Of a stretch of 64,000 nt of DNA, positions 1 to 12,405 are shown piece by piece; within the stretch, counting starts at the first letter, position 1; every line of letters starts with the position of its first letter. The notes under the pieces were generated by a model, which saw only the letters and a program-made list of their open reading frames with translations, was not told where the DNA came from and did not search any database. A program made the position numbers and the translations under genes. Source of the DNA: Terfezia claveryi (Eukaryota > Ascomycota > Pezizomycetes > Pezizales > Pezizaceae); assembly GCA_015179025.1 (NCBI GenBank), contig WHUX01000022.1:186001-250000 (forward strand). The letters are read 5' to 3'.

Positions 1-207
1 CAAGAAAAACCAAATAAAAAAAAAAAAATGTCAATCTATAGTATATTTACATAGATAGTAGTTGAGAACTTTTTGTTGCTCTTAGATATTTTAGTTACCC
101 TGAACTCTGATGCCCGAGACTAACCGTTATGTTACTAACTTATGCCGTAGAAAAATACCAACAGCAACTCGCAACGAAGAAAAACCGCAAAGCTCCTGTT
201 ATGCGGG

Positions 208-235
208 AAAAAAAAAAAAAAAAAAAAAAAAAAAA
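208..235. repeat. Poly-A run, 28 bp
   Basis: Uninterrupted A tract. I see no target-site duplication or retroelement body next to it. Confidence 0.95.
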
Positions 236-828
236 GCCCACTACGCTTTCACCAAAGTCAAACGGGCACCCAATTATCAATACCAAAAGACGCATTACAC
301 CCGGATTAGGAGAAGGCCTTTTGGACTTGAAGTCCATCAGTATGTGGGATGTATATATATGCGGACGGAGAATTTCAGACAAAAGCAGAGGGATGGATAG
401 GATGTGGAAGATACTTACAGTATGTACATACAATACAGTACATACTGAATATGTATATTAGTGCTATATACGCTTACCGGCTGGGGTTTGCGGAGTATAT
501 TGAAGGGGCGTATTTTTTTTATTATGTAAAACGGATGTGTTGGAATTGGGATTTAGCTGCCTAATTAGGTAGTGCTATACTTAGATACCTTAATGCATTT
601 ACACATCAAAAAAAAAATTTCCAGATTCCAGATATATCTAATGGTTGTGTGGGGGGGGGGTGGGAAGGTATCGATCATGTGATGGCGGGGTAATATTGTA
701 GTAGTACATGCATATATTTCACTCATGACCCTACCGGTGCCCCTTTTGTCGATCACTACTAAATATCAAACAAAACATGCATTAAAAAAAAAATCAATAA
801 AAATAAAAAGATCGGACCCACCTGTTAG

Positions 829-863
<35 letters not shown>
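829..863. repeat. Poly-A run, 35 bp
   Basis: Longest homopolymer in the window, preceded by other A-rich sequence. It could be the tail of an old retroposed fragment, but no source sequence is recognisable upstream. Confidence 0.95.
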
Positions 864-866
<3 letters not shown>

Positions 867-2384
867 TTCAAACTGGGCCATGCACGAGGAAAAGAACCCA
901 GATCCCTAGCTAGACTACTAAATCCCCTCCCCCCTCTTCCTAGAGAGAAAAAACGCCTGCCACTAGACTATCCACATAGCATTCAGTACCAACCCAAATC
1001 CCTCTTCCTATATTAAATATTATAAACTAATGCATCAGCCTTCAATGTACATACAGCAGAGTACATAGAAAACCATGGCCGTACTCTAGAACCGTCAACC
1101 GTCCGTCATCCATCAGTCAGCGATCTCGATCTCGATCTCTTGCATTACATGTGCATGCCACTGACCCCCACGATTAATCGAGTTGTACCGTCCTATATAG
1201 AGAACATACCTAGGCAACATAGAGTACCTGGAGCCCATAAATTATGGTTATCCTGTGCTATAGGTATGCTGCCACGCTATATTAATATCTTTTTCTGCCT
1301 CACCTATAGCTTCCAAGCTAACGCGGTGGGAATGCTGTGAATCCCCCACGCTTGGGATCGAGGGATGTATGGACGGCATCCATTCATTAGTCTGGGTATC
1401 TATCTATTCATTGCTTATAGCGTGTATTTCCACTTGACCAGCCGAGTGCTGTCCAGTAAATGTATGTATGAGCTGAGGTCCAGGAAGTAATAAACGAGTA
1501 AATGGCCAGCCATTAAACCCCGGATCCCGGATCCCGTGCCACGTCGTCGGTGGGAGAGAAAGTGTGAAGTATGAAGTATCATTACGCGTGAGGTACTCTA
1601 AAGAAATTCTCAGAAGCAGAAGGCTGCGTAGACATGACATGGCATATAAATTGGGCTTTTGACATCCGCTCTGGACGATAGTGTTGATGTCGAGTCGAAA
1701 CAGCACACCACAACGACAACCGCCGAAACCGCTCTTCCGGCTTATGCTTTGTGAACTGGACCGCTATAGTACAAAGATTAATATTACGGGATAAGAGAGG
1801 AGCCGTGAGCCACCGTCTCGTTTTGCCTATGACGGTCTAGCTTGACGTAGATCTCCAAGTGGCTGTTCCCTCAACTCCAATCATTGGGAAAGCGTAGAAG
1901 TACTTGCCAGCACACGCAACACGCAGCAATACTTCGAACGTGATCTGATCTTCATACTTCAAATTTCCCATTGATCTCCAATATCCATACTTTACTTCTA
2001 GCCACTTCGTATAGTACCCACTACATTAAGTTAGCAATGTACCTCAATCAAGTCCAAGCCAAAGTAAAGTAAAATCCAAGACCTGGATGACGATACTCCA
2101 GACGTGGCCCCTTGTATAGTCTCGCGTTGGTCGTATCCCAACACCAAGTTCCCCAATCAATGACTATTCCCAATTCTGAATCCAATAATTTCCGGCTCAC
2201 GTAGCCAATCAAGTACCCAAATATATCCCAATCCTATCATATCCTAACCCCGGCCGTTATCATATCCCGGTCCCGCAGTGAAATAAAAGAAATGTTACCC
2301 CCTCTAGTAAAACTAACCTGGGTGAACGGTGAAAAAGTAATGAAAAAAAAGGAAACGACGTCAGTCGTCATAATATGAAACCAA

Positions 2385-2412
2385 ACCCCAAAACCCAAAA
2401 CCCAAAACCCCA
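2385..2412. repeat. CCCAAAA short tandem repeat
   Basis: Three to four units of CCCAAAA between C-rich ends. The opposite strand is TTTTGGG, which is not the usual ascomycete telomere unit TTAGGG. Treated as a simple repeat. Confidence 0.85.
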
Positions 2413-2976
2413 CTTCTAGAACCCCCGCTACAACGCCAAAAGGCCCGCTGCCCCAAGAAAAGGAAAGAAATGACGTGAAGGAACAAGAAAAAAAAGACAG
2501 AACCGTTGAATTTCAGCCAATCAGCATGTGATTCTCAAGCCCCCTTCAATCAAGCCAATGAGTTAGTAAGTTAACAGGGGCATGAGCATGTGAAAAGCCC
2601 TGTTATACCCCGATAATGAATCATCTCACCAAGTGAAGAGGGTAGAAGAAAAATAAAGGAATATTTAAAGAGACTGAAAACGCCTTCATTTGCCCAATTC
2701 TCTCTTGTGTGTGGCCGCTGTTGTCTGTGCGCAGTTGTTGGTCATGTGTATTCGACCGGCGGCATGTTGTGGTACTATTGTACAGTAGCTTCTCGTACCC
2801 ACTCCTTATACGCAGGGTGATTCCCAGTAGTGACCAAATCCACCCAGAAGCTATTAGCATGTCGTGGCCACTCCCTTTATTGCGTCATGTACGAATAGTA
2901 TAAAGTGAGAATGGTTGAAGCTTGTTGATGAGACAACTCTTGCAAACTGCTTCCATAGCTGTGTTTCTGTCCCCCC

Positions 2977-5799
2977 TTAGCCACTACCGGTGTGATCCAG
3001 AAGTAATCTCTGCAACTCAGGAATCCTATAGGGCTTTGCCATGAGACCCCGCATTCCAACCTCCATTGCCTTCCTTCCAGCGCCCCTCGTTATATCGGCA
3101 GTCACTGCCAGTATCGTTACCGTGGGTTTTCCAGTCAGTCCATCTCTATACCTTTGCATTGCCAATATCTTCTTGGTTGCTTCATAGCCATCGCATTTCG
3201 GCATCCAAAGATCCATCAATACCAGGGAGATTTCTGGTTCGTCTGGCTTTACGTCCTCTTCCATAATCTTGATAGCTTCAAGACCGTCAACGGCAGTACG
3301 AATATTTTTGCTAGGTATACCAAGCCTCTCAAGAGTGCGTACAAGAAGATTGCGGTTGATTGGATTGTCTTCGGCAACGAGAATTCGAAGGTCTGGATGG
3401 AGGGCGCCAATGTTGGTTGTGAGGTTGGCGACTTTCGATGCCTTTGGCATGGCGATGGCGGGAGGTGGTAGTGTAATTTTAGGCTTTGTTGGCTTTGATA
3501 AAACTGGTGGGGCCAATTGTAGTGGAGATACTGTTGTCCGAGGGAGAACCTTCTCGCTCATGACGGGGGAAGAAGGTTTCAACGCTTTGAAATCGGTAGG
3601 GCACGAATACCCTGTTGGTGGCAAAGGCCTAATGATAGAACCCAAAGGCACATTGTTAGGTATTATCCTTCTTGCGTCCAGTTTCAAACTTCCGACCAAT
3701 GGCTCCAACACATCCAAACCCGATGCTGATGCATTGGAATGAATGAATGCCCCAGGCGTCTTGAGTGGTGTCCCTGGCAAGCTACTCGGGGTATTTGCAG
3801 GAGAGGTTGGCAATCGAATTCTGAACTCTGACCCAGTCAACGGACCCTTCGTAGATGTCCACTCGCACCACACATCCCCGCCCATTTTTCTAGCAAGACC
3901 TTTTGCTACCATCAGACCGAGACCTAAGCCATCGAGAGCGCGTGTGATGGAGGTGTCTTCGCGAGCAAATGGCTTGAATAAGCTAGGTAGGAATGCAGAT
4001 TTTATCCCACAGCCCGTGTCAGAAATGCTGAAGATGACGTTGCGTGAGAATGGATTCGCCGTTGATACGGTAAGTCGGATGTATCCCCCATCAGAAAACT
4101 TCACAGCGTTGTGAAATACACAAGAAATCAGTTTCTTGAGTGCAAGTTCGTCGACTATCCAACTGTCAGCAAAAGTGTATAGTGTCTGGGAAACTGGGAC
4201 CCACTGATTATAAAATCCGGCACTTCATAGGCTACGCTCAATTCGATCGTAGTAGTGACAGTCTCTTTGTCATTCCCCTTGCTCGTAACAGTAACTATTT
4301 CCCCTAGTTCGCGTTCTACCGTACGAGTATTCTCTGGACGACCGCCCATCTTGAGACATTGATGGATAACATCATGAAGGAATTCACGAAGCTTCACAGG
4401 CCGCGAATTCAGGAGTACTTGACCAGTAGCATCGAATATTAATGCGACGGTGCCGGGTGGTGTGGGAGATGATATGCAAGGAGATACCATACCAGATGTT
4501 GGAACGATCGAGGAAGAGCGTTTAAAGGTGGACTCCAAGGGCATGCGTCCCTGAGGGGGGCTACTGGAGCTTCGTGGTCGAGTCCGTAGTGTTCTTTTTT
4601 GGACCCCCGTTAGAGAGGCAGGTAGGGAGATATCCACTGCTGTCGGTGTTGACCTCTCCATCGAAGATGTATTTATCTCCAAGAGCGAATTCCGCCTTGT
4701 CATAAGGACCCCTCCATCTCCAAGAGGCAGACCATAAGTTTCCGGAATATCAATAGCGGGTATCTCCATGTCTAGGTCGTAGGCATGGACCATATTATCA
4801 GCGGCGTATATTGCTCTCATCGAGCTATCTAACCAGACGCTTAGCCATTGCAGCCAAATTTGGCTTGGGAAACAAACCTTGTGCCACTTCAATATTTTCC
4901 AACAAACTCTTAACGATTGACTTCCGTGTGTAAGGTTTAGTTGCAGCAGCAAGGTCTTTGATGGAGGCTTGTATGAGATCTAGCATACCCACCACACCTT
5001 GCATGGGAGTTCGTAGCTCATGGGATACATTTCGAGCGTAGGGCTTGAACGACATCTTACAACAATGCGGAAATCCAGTATTTGGAAGCTCGCCGGGTGT
5101 CGTAGTTGCTTGTTCCGCTGCCAGCTGTTTGACAAGATGAGACTGCACCAAATCTTCAAGAGCATGGAGGATTATGGTGATGCATCCCCAAGTCATCGGC
5201 GGCTTCGAACGTAGCCCCTCCCTCGTCCAAAGCAGCCCCATTTGTGTTATAGTCTCTGTGTCATGCGAGAGTGGTACACATAACATTGCCTCATATGGTA
5301 TAAAATCCAATGATAGTATGTTCTTCATGATGGGATGCTTTTCAGTCAGAGAATGGGGAATAAGAATGACCTTGTCCTGGACTAGGGAATGCTCAGTGAC
5401 GTATTCTTGCAAGTGGTATATCTTCCGTTTTCCTCTCCCATCGTCGAGGCATGATGCTATAGCTAACATCTTCTGGGTTCCCGCGCATTTGGGGTCGACA
5501 CAAGGGTGGTCTTCCAGTGGTGAGTTATCCACATCGTCTTGTATCTGACGAGCGACGAAGGAAGACTGAGCACCAGTAATCTCGACCATTCCCTCCACCA
5601 GTATCCGCCAAAATTCCGCAGAATTCGCTTTGTTGCGTAAAAGTGCTTTGAGCTCCCATATCTGTCGTGCTGCCTTTTCCTCAGCATCCAGAGCAGTCGC
5701 ACACAACGCATTCGAGAAAGGCCCAAGCTTGCTGTTGCGTCTCATCATCCAAGCCGAAAAGGCTCCTGCTGGACTAGGTATTCCTGTTGTCCTCATCAT
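2977..5799 (-). CDS. Hybrid histidine kinase with response-regulator receiver
   Basis: Signalling kinase that autophosphorylates on His and passes phosphate to its own receiver Asp, normally feeding Ypd1 and the downstream regulators. Proposed exons are 5799-4878, 4828-4205 and 4154-2977 (introns 49 and 50 nt), giving 907 aa. Residues about 60-220 look like a GAF-type sensor. The H-box is SHELRTPMQGVVGML, with His about residue 260. The ATPase N-box KKLISCVFHNAVKFS is formed only after splicing, followed by DTGCGIK and GLGLMVAKGLARKMGG. The C-terminal receiver has AEDNPINRN and LVLMDLWMP, whose Asp is the phosphoacceptor, plus the K of AKPY. About 240 residues separate H-box and N-box; this stretch is long and Ser/Pro-rich in part. 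No transmembrane segment is seen, so it is probably cytosolic. Which fungal HHK group it belongs to is unresolved. The start is the first ATG of the open frame; an upstream exon is possible. Confidence 0.88.
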
Positions 5800-8700
5800 T
5801 GATATTGGTGAATCCTGTCAATAACCGGCCTCAGTCACGTGGACCTTAAGTATCAAGAGGGATGGGAAACATCAATCCAACCCAAATATGTATAAACCTC
5901 CGGTTGGTAGCTTCGTTGGGGGATGCTGGCTGAGATATAAACGTGGGCCCACAAAAGCAACCTTTGGGAACTCCAATTATTATAAGTAGTCCCAAGCAAT
6001 CTCACTACCTGGATAGGGTTCCATCTCGGAATGCTCGAACCTCTGTGTCGAACGGGCCCCTGTCGATTTAATTCACCATAAAAGTTATAGCACATGTAAA
6101 AAGAGCGTCTACAGCCAGTGGATGCCGTGCGAGTAAAATTATCGCCAACAGAAGTGTGTGCACAGGCCATGCCAAACTCAATGCCGCATGAGCTGGGCCC
6201 CAACACAAATTGAACTCTTGGATCAGCACGGGAAAATGGGTTCGTCAGCACCATACATGGATTTGCCTCCTGTGCACCCAGATGTAAAGCAAAATAAAAA
6301 GGTACTTCGATGTCGATGATGCCGACAGGAGTGCGTGATAGCACCAAAGATCACACGCCTCACTACGTGCGGGTCGACTGCACACGGATGTATGCGAACG
6401 TGCCCTGAATCGGTCGGTGCAACAGTCTTTTTCAAATTTCTTACCCCCCGCACTGATCAGTGTGTCACCATCAAGCTCTGATCTCGTACCGCTATAGCTA
6501 GGGCACGTCCGAATGCTGGCGAGACCGAAGTGTGGATCTCCGACCACCCAAGGTATTCTTCTGTGTTCCAGCAATACATGTACATGTAGAGTACCTCGTG
6601 ACAGCGATATACGGCGCGAAAGCGTGCAGATCCCTGCCACGATCGCGGTGAGAGCTCCAATATATTAACTGGTGTTCTGGCATGCCCCAAGGTCAGGTAA
6701 CTTGACCCAGCTTATCGGTGCCTTCCTACGGAAAACTGCAAGCAGTCGACGATTAACCACAAGGATGTGGACTCATGCCCACGCAAATTGTTTCAGTCTT
6801 TCGACTTTTTTCCTGTGCATACATATTTGTCCGCCTCGCCTACCAAGAGCAGTCGGGAACGATCGACCTTGAAGACATTTCAATTCAGTCGCCTCTTTTC
6901 CACGCCAGGAACCCTAGTAAACGGCCAGGGGCTCCGTGCCCTCTATTATCCCTGTTCCTTGGGTGAGATTTTCCTTTATGCATCGGCAGACCCAAGGAAA
7001 ATAAGCTCATCCCCAAGCCCAGGATTGCGTGGTTGTTTTCCCCAGCTATTAGGACAGAACCCCTGTTAGCCCGTGAGTGTGGGGAGAGGGGTTAACTTCC
7101 ACTTGCCCCTGTTGATACAGAGAGGTTGCACTGGATTTCAATTCTAGCTGCAGTGGAGTCGAGATACATCTACCTATTCCTCCTGACAGGCGGAATGGAG
7201 GGCAGGACGAGCCCAATTGATGCTTTGGACGCAATTGCGAGGAGACGACTCGGGGTAACGGCCTGGGCCAGGGTCCAGCCCACCGGGATGGCCAGTACCG
7301 GTACTAGTGCGAAAGCGTATCGACATTGTTTCAACTGAACCGTTTTCGCCAAACTCTTAGGTTCAAGTTATTGTAAAACACGCCGGAGAGGGCACATCTG
7401 ACGCCGATGAATCAACATGCTGGCTGTACAGTGGTCTTCGAGAGTTGCTGGTAAACGAGAGCGAGGTTGGGAGCTCTCAGCAGCTTCAGCACACCCACAC
7501 CGATAGAATTCCAAGAAGTATGGTACTATCATTTGCTTCGTGTGGGTCAGCGTAGACGACCCACCTGGCGGGACGAGGCTAGTTTAAACCGTCTTGCCTT
7601 TGTCCTAGCCTGGTTGTAAACCTTCGCCCTGATACAGATCTGCAGCCTCCAGCAAAATCACCACCACGGACCGGAAAGTCACTTGATCGGTGCCATCGAG
7701 CGACGGAAGGAGGCAGGAGATAAGCGACAAAAATACAGTATACAGTAGCCATCTGTGAAGTCGTCCTTGCCAACCATGTATCCGAGACGGGTTTTACAAT
7801 TACACATGGCATGCAATCAAAATACCCAGAGCGTTGGGTAATGGTAAGTCGTATGTTCTGCTTCCCTTTTATCGCTATTATCGAACGGTGCTAGGCCGAG
7901 ACTTTTCCCTTCGAATCATCGATCGGTAGGGCGGACAGCGGACCACTTCATCCGATTGGACCATCCCCAGCTCTCCCCAGATCATTCGGCTCGAAAATAT
8001 TTTGACTTGCATTCATGAACCGAGACTTGATCCGCAACTTTCCAACATCTACCTAGACCCTCCATCCTCGGTAGTGGCCTTCCTTTTCTGCGAGGTGAGG
8101 TGGGGGTAATAGATTCTAAAACCATGCGCATTCTGTCGGCTGCGGCCCGTGGTCACATCGATCTGGACCGGGAATGCACATGTGCCTCAAGGGTACGCTA
8201 CACTCCACGGAGGTTGTTGGGAAGATCAAGAGGAGATGGGTACTCCCTACCTATTTCCAAGGTGGATCAGTCGTCCATGGCCCGTACGTTTTCTAGTTTT
8301 GCATGACATGGGAGACACTGAAGTCGAGAGTGCATTAATGCATATCCCGAAGTCTTCCCATAGTCCACAGGCCGTATCATGACTTTTTGTTTAGCCATTA
8401 CATTTTCTAATTGCTTGCAACCACCGACGCAGTTGAGGTTTGACTTTTTGAATCAACTGGGCTGGATGTGTGGACCGCCGCTGGAACCCTAGATCATCGT
8501 TGTTGTCCACTCTTTTCTTCCTGGGTTCGGTACTGTGCCAGGGCTACCAAACATGCCTGCAAGATTTAGAAATGGTAGGGACACGGATAGATATAATGTC
8601 CCTCCATATCCTCCAAAACATGGTGCAGTTTGACTCACCGGCGTTTCTTTCGGTCACCAATAACCAGCATTCTTTCCTATTACCCTCAATCTTATCAAGC

Positions 8701-11700
8701 TCTCTCTAGTTATTTATATACCCCACCTGGCTCTTGTACTACATACCCGCCATTTTGATCGAGGATATATACATGGAGAACAGCAAATCCCACTTTGCTT
8801 AATCGTTACATGGAAGGCACCCGATATCCTACAAGTACTCACGATATCGGAACACATAGATTTCGCTTACATACCTACATCCACTACCCACATGGACACA
8901 AGAACAAGGTGACCCTACGTGGACTTGCATACTATGCATTCACATTTGGACCAGCAACAGCACCTTAGTGCCCCACCACGGACACCTGGAGAAGGAGACA
9001 TACTCTTTACCCTCCCTCACCCTTACCAACACACCTCCACCTATCCTCATAACTATAATAAGCTTTTCTTCTCAAAAATCATACCAGCAAGCGCCCACAT
9101 CACCAACACCCATTGAACATCTCCGATCACCCTCATGACATGAGAGCCGTGAGCTTCGAGATTGAAAGAGATATACAGAGTACCATATCACCGCAGATAG
9201 AGTACAGGCGCAGGTAGGCAAATTACTGGCGATAAGCGAGAGTGCTTGGTCTGGATTTTCTATAGCATCACATATCCAGTGATAAGTCAGGAAGTTATAT
9301 GCAAGTAGCTGTCAGATATGTATGGGTGTCAACAGAAAGTCTGTGTGTCTACACACGGTGCTCACTGGTTGCAACTAATACACTACCCCAATAAGGTGAA
9401 CAGCTAGACTTACCATGTAGCTGAATACTGTCAGTCTACAGCCAGGTTATAACTCGGCGCATCCATCACCCCAGTCCAGCCCGAGTCCATCGGCCAAATT
9501 TGCAACATCCAGCCTAGTGATAGTTTACCTTTATGGCTATCTCTAAACTACTCATCGGTGGCCAGAGAGCTAAACCCCCTCTGCCCGATCTCAATGCCAC
9601 ATTGCATCAGCATGTAGCATTGGACTGGGCTACGAAAATCAGATATCACTTCAATAATATGTGATATATAACTATTTTGGGAAATGCATATGTGTGTCGA
9701 AGGCAACCACACAACCGGCAAGCACACCAGTTAAGCTTGGGCTGGTGGCAAACTGAGATGAGCTGAGACCTGCCTTCCTAGGAGCTTGTCTAGAGGTGGC
9801 TATGGTTGTGCGACCCAATCGCTACACCCCTCTTCCTTTCAACAGATGATCACCAATGGAATCTGCAATGGACACGAAATGTGAGATGTGTAATGTGATA
9901 TACCCTTTTTTGTATACTGATAAATCATACAGCTGTGTGTATCAAACACGGTCTCGAACGCACCTGACATGGCCACAAGCATGTATGTATCCATCCACCA
10001 CCCATGGCCAGGCTAGAACGAAACCTCCCTGTGTCGTGAGAATGCGTTGACTAAAGGATCAGGTCGGCTGCTCGCTTGATCTGGTGGTAGTGGTGGGAGT
10101 AGATTACCATAGATCACCGATGGAGATGAAGCCCTATAAGGTGTGTGTGATACTTCTCCTGTGAATGTGAGCATTCTTATTGATGTACTCATGTTCTGCG
10201 GCATGTCATGCTCCACGTGATACAATGGAACCCTGATCCTTGAGTTCAGAAATATAAAGTACGGCGTTGGTGTTTCGGAGTGGAACAGGGAGGCAGCAGA
10301 GGTTGTGATGGCACTTTACCTGCCAGCAGAACTCGGTATATGCCGTACTCCTATACGTGGCGAGGTGGTTCGAGACCAAGAAGGTTTAAATCGCCACTAA
10401 GGTGGCCCAGTGTTATCGGGGATAGACAGAGGGCAGATAAGGTATACTCATTTTCTTTTTTGCTGCTGACTCTCTGATGGGTAAGGGCCGTCGATCTCCA
10501 CACTTCTTGCCATAGTTACCAGTATATGCGAGCACTGACTTTTGAAGAAAAAGAAAGATTTCCATATTCCACATTTGACAGGGCACGGCTAATACCGGTA
10601 CCAGTCCTGGAATTGGGGATATGCGACTCAACATTTGGATCTATAAACAAGACTCCTTGTTTAGGCTCTGTGGTAGAGTCGTACTTTGCCATTTTCAGGC
10701 TCTCAAGCCACAAGACCTATTTACAGATCAAAGGGCTTGCATGAGCAAGAACATGGAATTTGTATGAGAGAACTTGCAGATGTGCCGGCCCAATGAGGGT
10801 GACTTTATTGAGGCTGAAGGACCACTACAATCACGTTCATGACTGAGACCCATTGCCTTAACCATGTTGTGGAGGAAAAAAAAGCTCCTTGCAACCTGCA
10901 TACCAATCTCGGCCAACAGAACACAGGTCACAACGAGCACACGAGCATCTACCTGGCAATAAATACAAAACAACGTTTTCTCGGCTTCTTGTCTCTATCA
11001 GAGCTCTCTGTGTCTTAGATCTGCCATCTGCTAAAAACCTGTCTCAAGCTCCTCATTGTAAAATCTCCGCTGTACAACATAATACATCATTGTACTCTCA
11101 CGTGACCCTTTTTCTTTTTTTTTAATCCTAATAGAGCAGTCAAAGGGAGAAACATTCTTCCCTTGAACTCGTGCCCCAGAACGCCATACCTGTGAAATAT
11201 CCGGTTCCAATGAAAGAAAAATCTCCACAAGGTCCGTGTAATTATAGCGTCTTTTGAGAAAAAAGCCTTCATTGATCGACGTTCGCTTAGGTACGTTGAA
11301 GGTGGCGAGGGAGAGGGGGAGGGAGGTTCACGGACATAACTGTCATTCATGTGCAACCCCCTCCTTAGGCAACGGCTTTCCTTAGTTAGGTACCTACTGC
11401 CTCTCGCGGAAATTTACCATATTTTACGTTAGCCCGCATGTAACCTCAAAAAAAAAAAAAAAAAAAAAAAGGGGAAACGAGTGAACTCTTCCCAACACAC
11501 CAAGACCGTGCGTTTTTTTATTTTATTCGGAATCAACATCCCGTAGTTGTGCCTATTGGTGGATATTTAACCTCTTGTTTTACTACAAAAAGCGTCACGG
11601 CCTGGTATGTATTCCTTATTCGGAGTACATCTATTACTTGGGGGGCACTCTGCCAGTTGGTGGAGTTTCTTCATTCACAGTATTGGGAGATGTCTAGTCT

Positions 11701-12405
11701 AGATCTGCTTGGAAGGGCCAGGAAGTGGGGGGGTGTTGTGGGGGTCGTGTAACTCGAATTACTTATTTGGGTAGTTGCGTGGGCCTTTTGGTTTAGATAT
11801 CGAACTAGTTTACCGTATGCCTTTTACTGTGCAAGTGATTTTCGATTATTTTGCCCATCTAACAGGTATACCAACGTCTTGCTAAAGAGGATAATCAAGA
11901 CCTTTGCATCAGACTCAATCAAACTTATTCGTGGCTCCTTGTCCTAGGCCTTAGCTTTCTCCCACATAATTCCAAACTACCATCGAAAACAATAACTAGA
12001 TCTATGTGGTATAAACTCAGCACCAAAAAACACAAGCTGAGATCCAACCACCTTAGGCATAGACATTAACGAACCAGTTATGTAAATAACTTCGTACCCG
12101 TACCGCAAGGTATCCTAATCAGCACAAACATAAATCATGAGACTTAAGAAATTCTTGCTTCCAAATGTAATCCCAGTTAATAGATCATTTCCCATCCTTT
12201 CTGTACCCGCTTGATCACCTTCTAGATAAGATAAACCACCATAACGCATCGTGACCTAGCATTCATGATCCAAACTACACTACTAAAAAGCTCCAAGTCT
12301 CACACCTCCGGCCTAAAAAAAAGCCCTAAAAAGAGAAAAGCCATAAGACATTAGATAGGTAATCACTCCTCTCCCTCCCCTCTCGGATCCAAGAACATCC
12401 TGTAA
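5800..12405. other. 6.6 kb without recognisable gene
   Basis: Scattered open frames reach about 160 codons (for example minus strand 5853-6347), but none has a recognisable domain and neighbouring frames on both strands are just as open. No transposase, reverse transcriptase, tRNA or rRNA was seen. It may hold long UTRs, noncoding RNA or decayed repeats. Confidence 0.5.
11448..11470. repeat. Poly-A run, 23 bp
   Basis: Uninterrupted A tract followed by GGGG. Confidence 0.95.

Larger units (their letters stand above)
1..2976. other. Intergenic, no gene recognised
   Basis: AT-rich DNA with homopolymer runs and only short open frames. None of the frames shows a domain, a codon pattern or a splice pattern that I recognise. 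The last few hundred bases lie just downstream of the histidine kinase stop codon, so they probably include its 3' UTR. Confidence 0.6.

Noticed and set aside
829..863. Poly-A run as the tail of a SINE or LINE
   Set aside because: No element body, promoter boxes or target-site duplication recognised.
2385..2412. Telomere-like repeat
   Set aside because: The unit is CCCAAAA, not the ascomycete CCCTAA, and there are only a few copies inside the window.
5853..6640. Overlapping minus-strand frames upstream of the histidine kinase
   Set aside because: They overlap in different frames, lack domains and do not join to the kinase frame through a convincing intron.
10280..10400. Possible tRNA around GGTTCGAGACC at about 10368
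   Set aside because: The T-stem does not pair (GGTGG against CCAAG) and no D or anticodon arm could be drawn.
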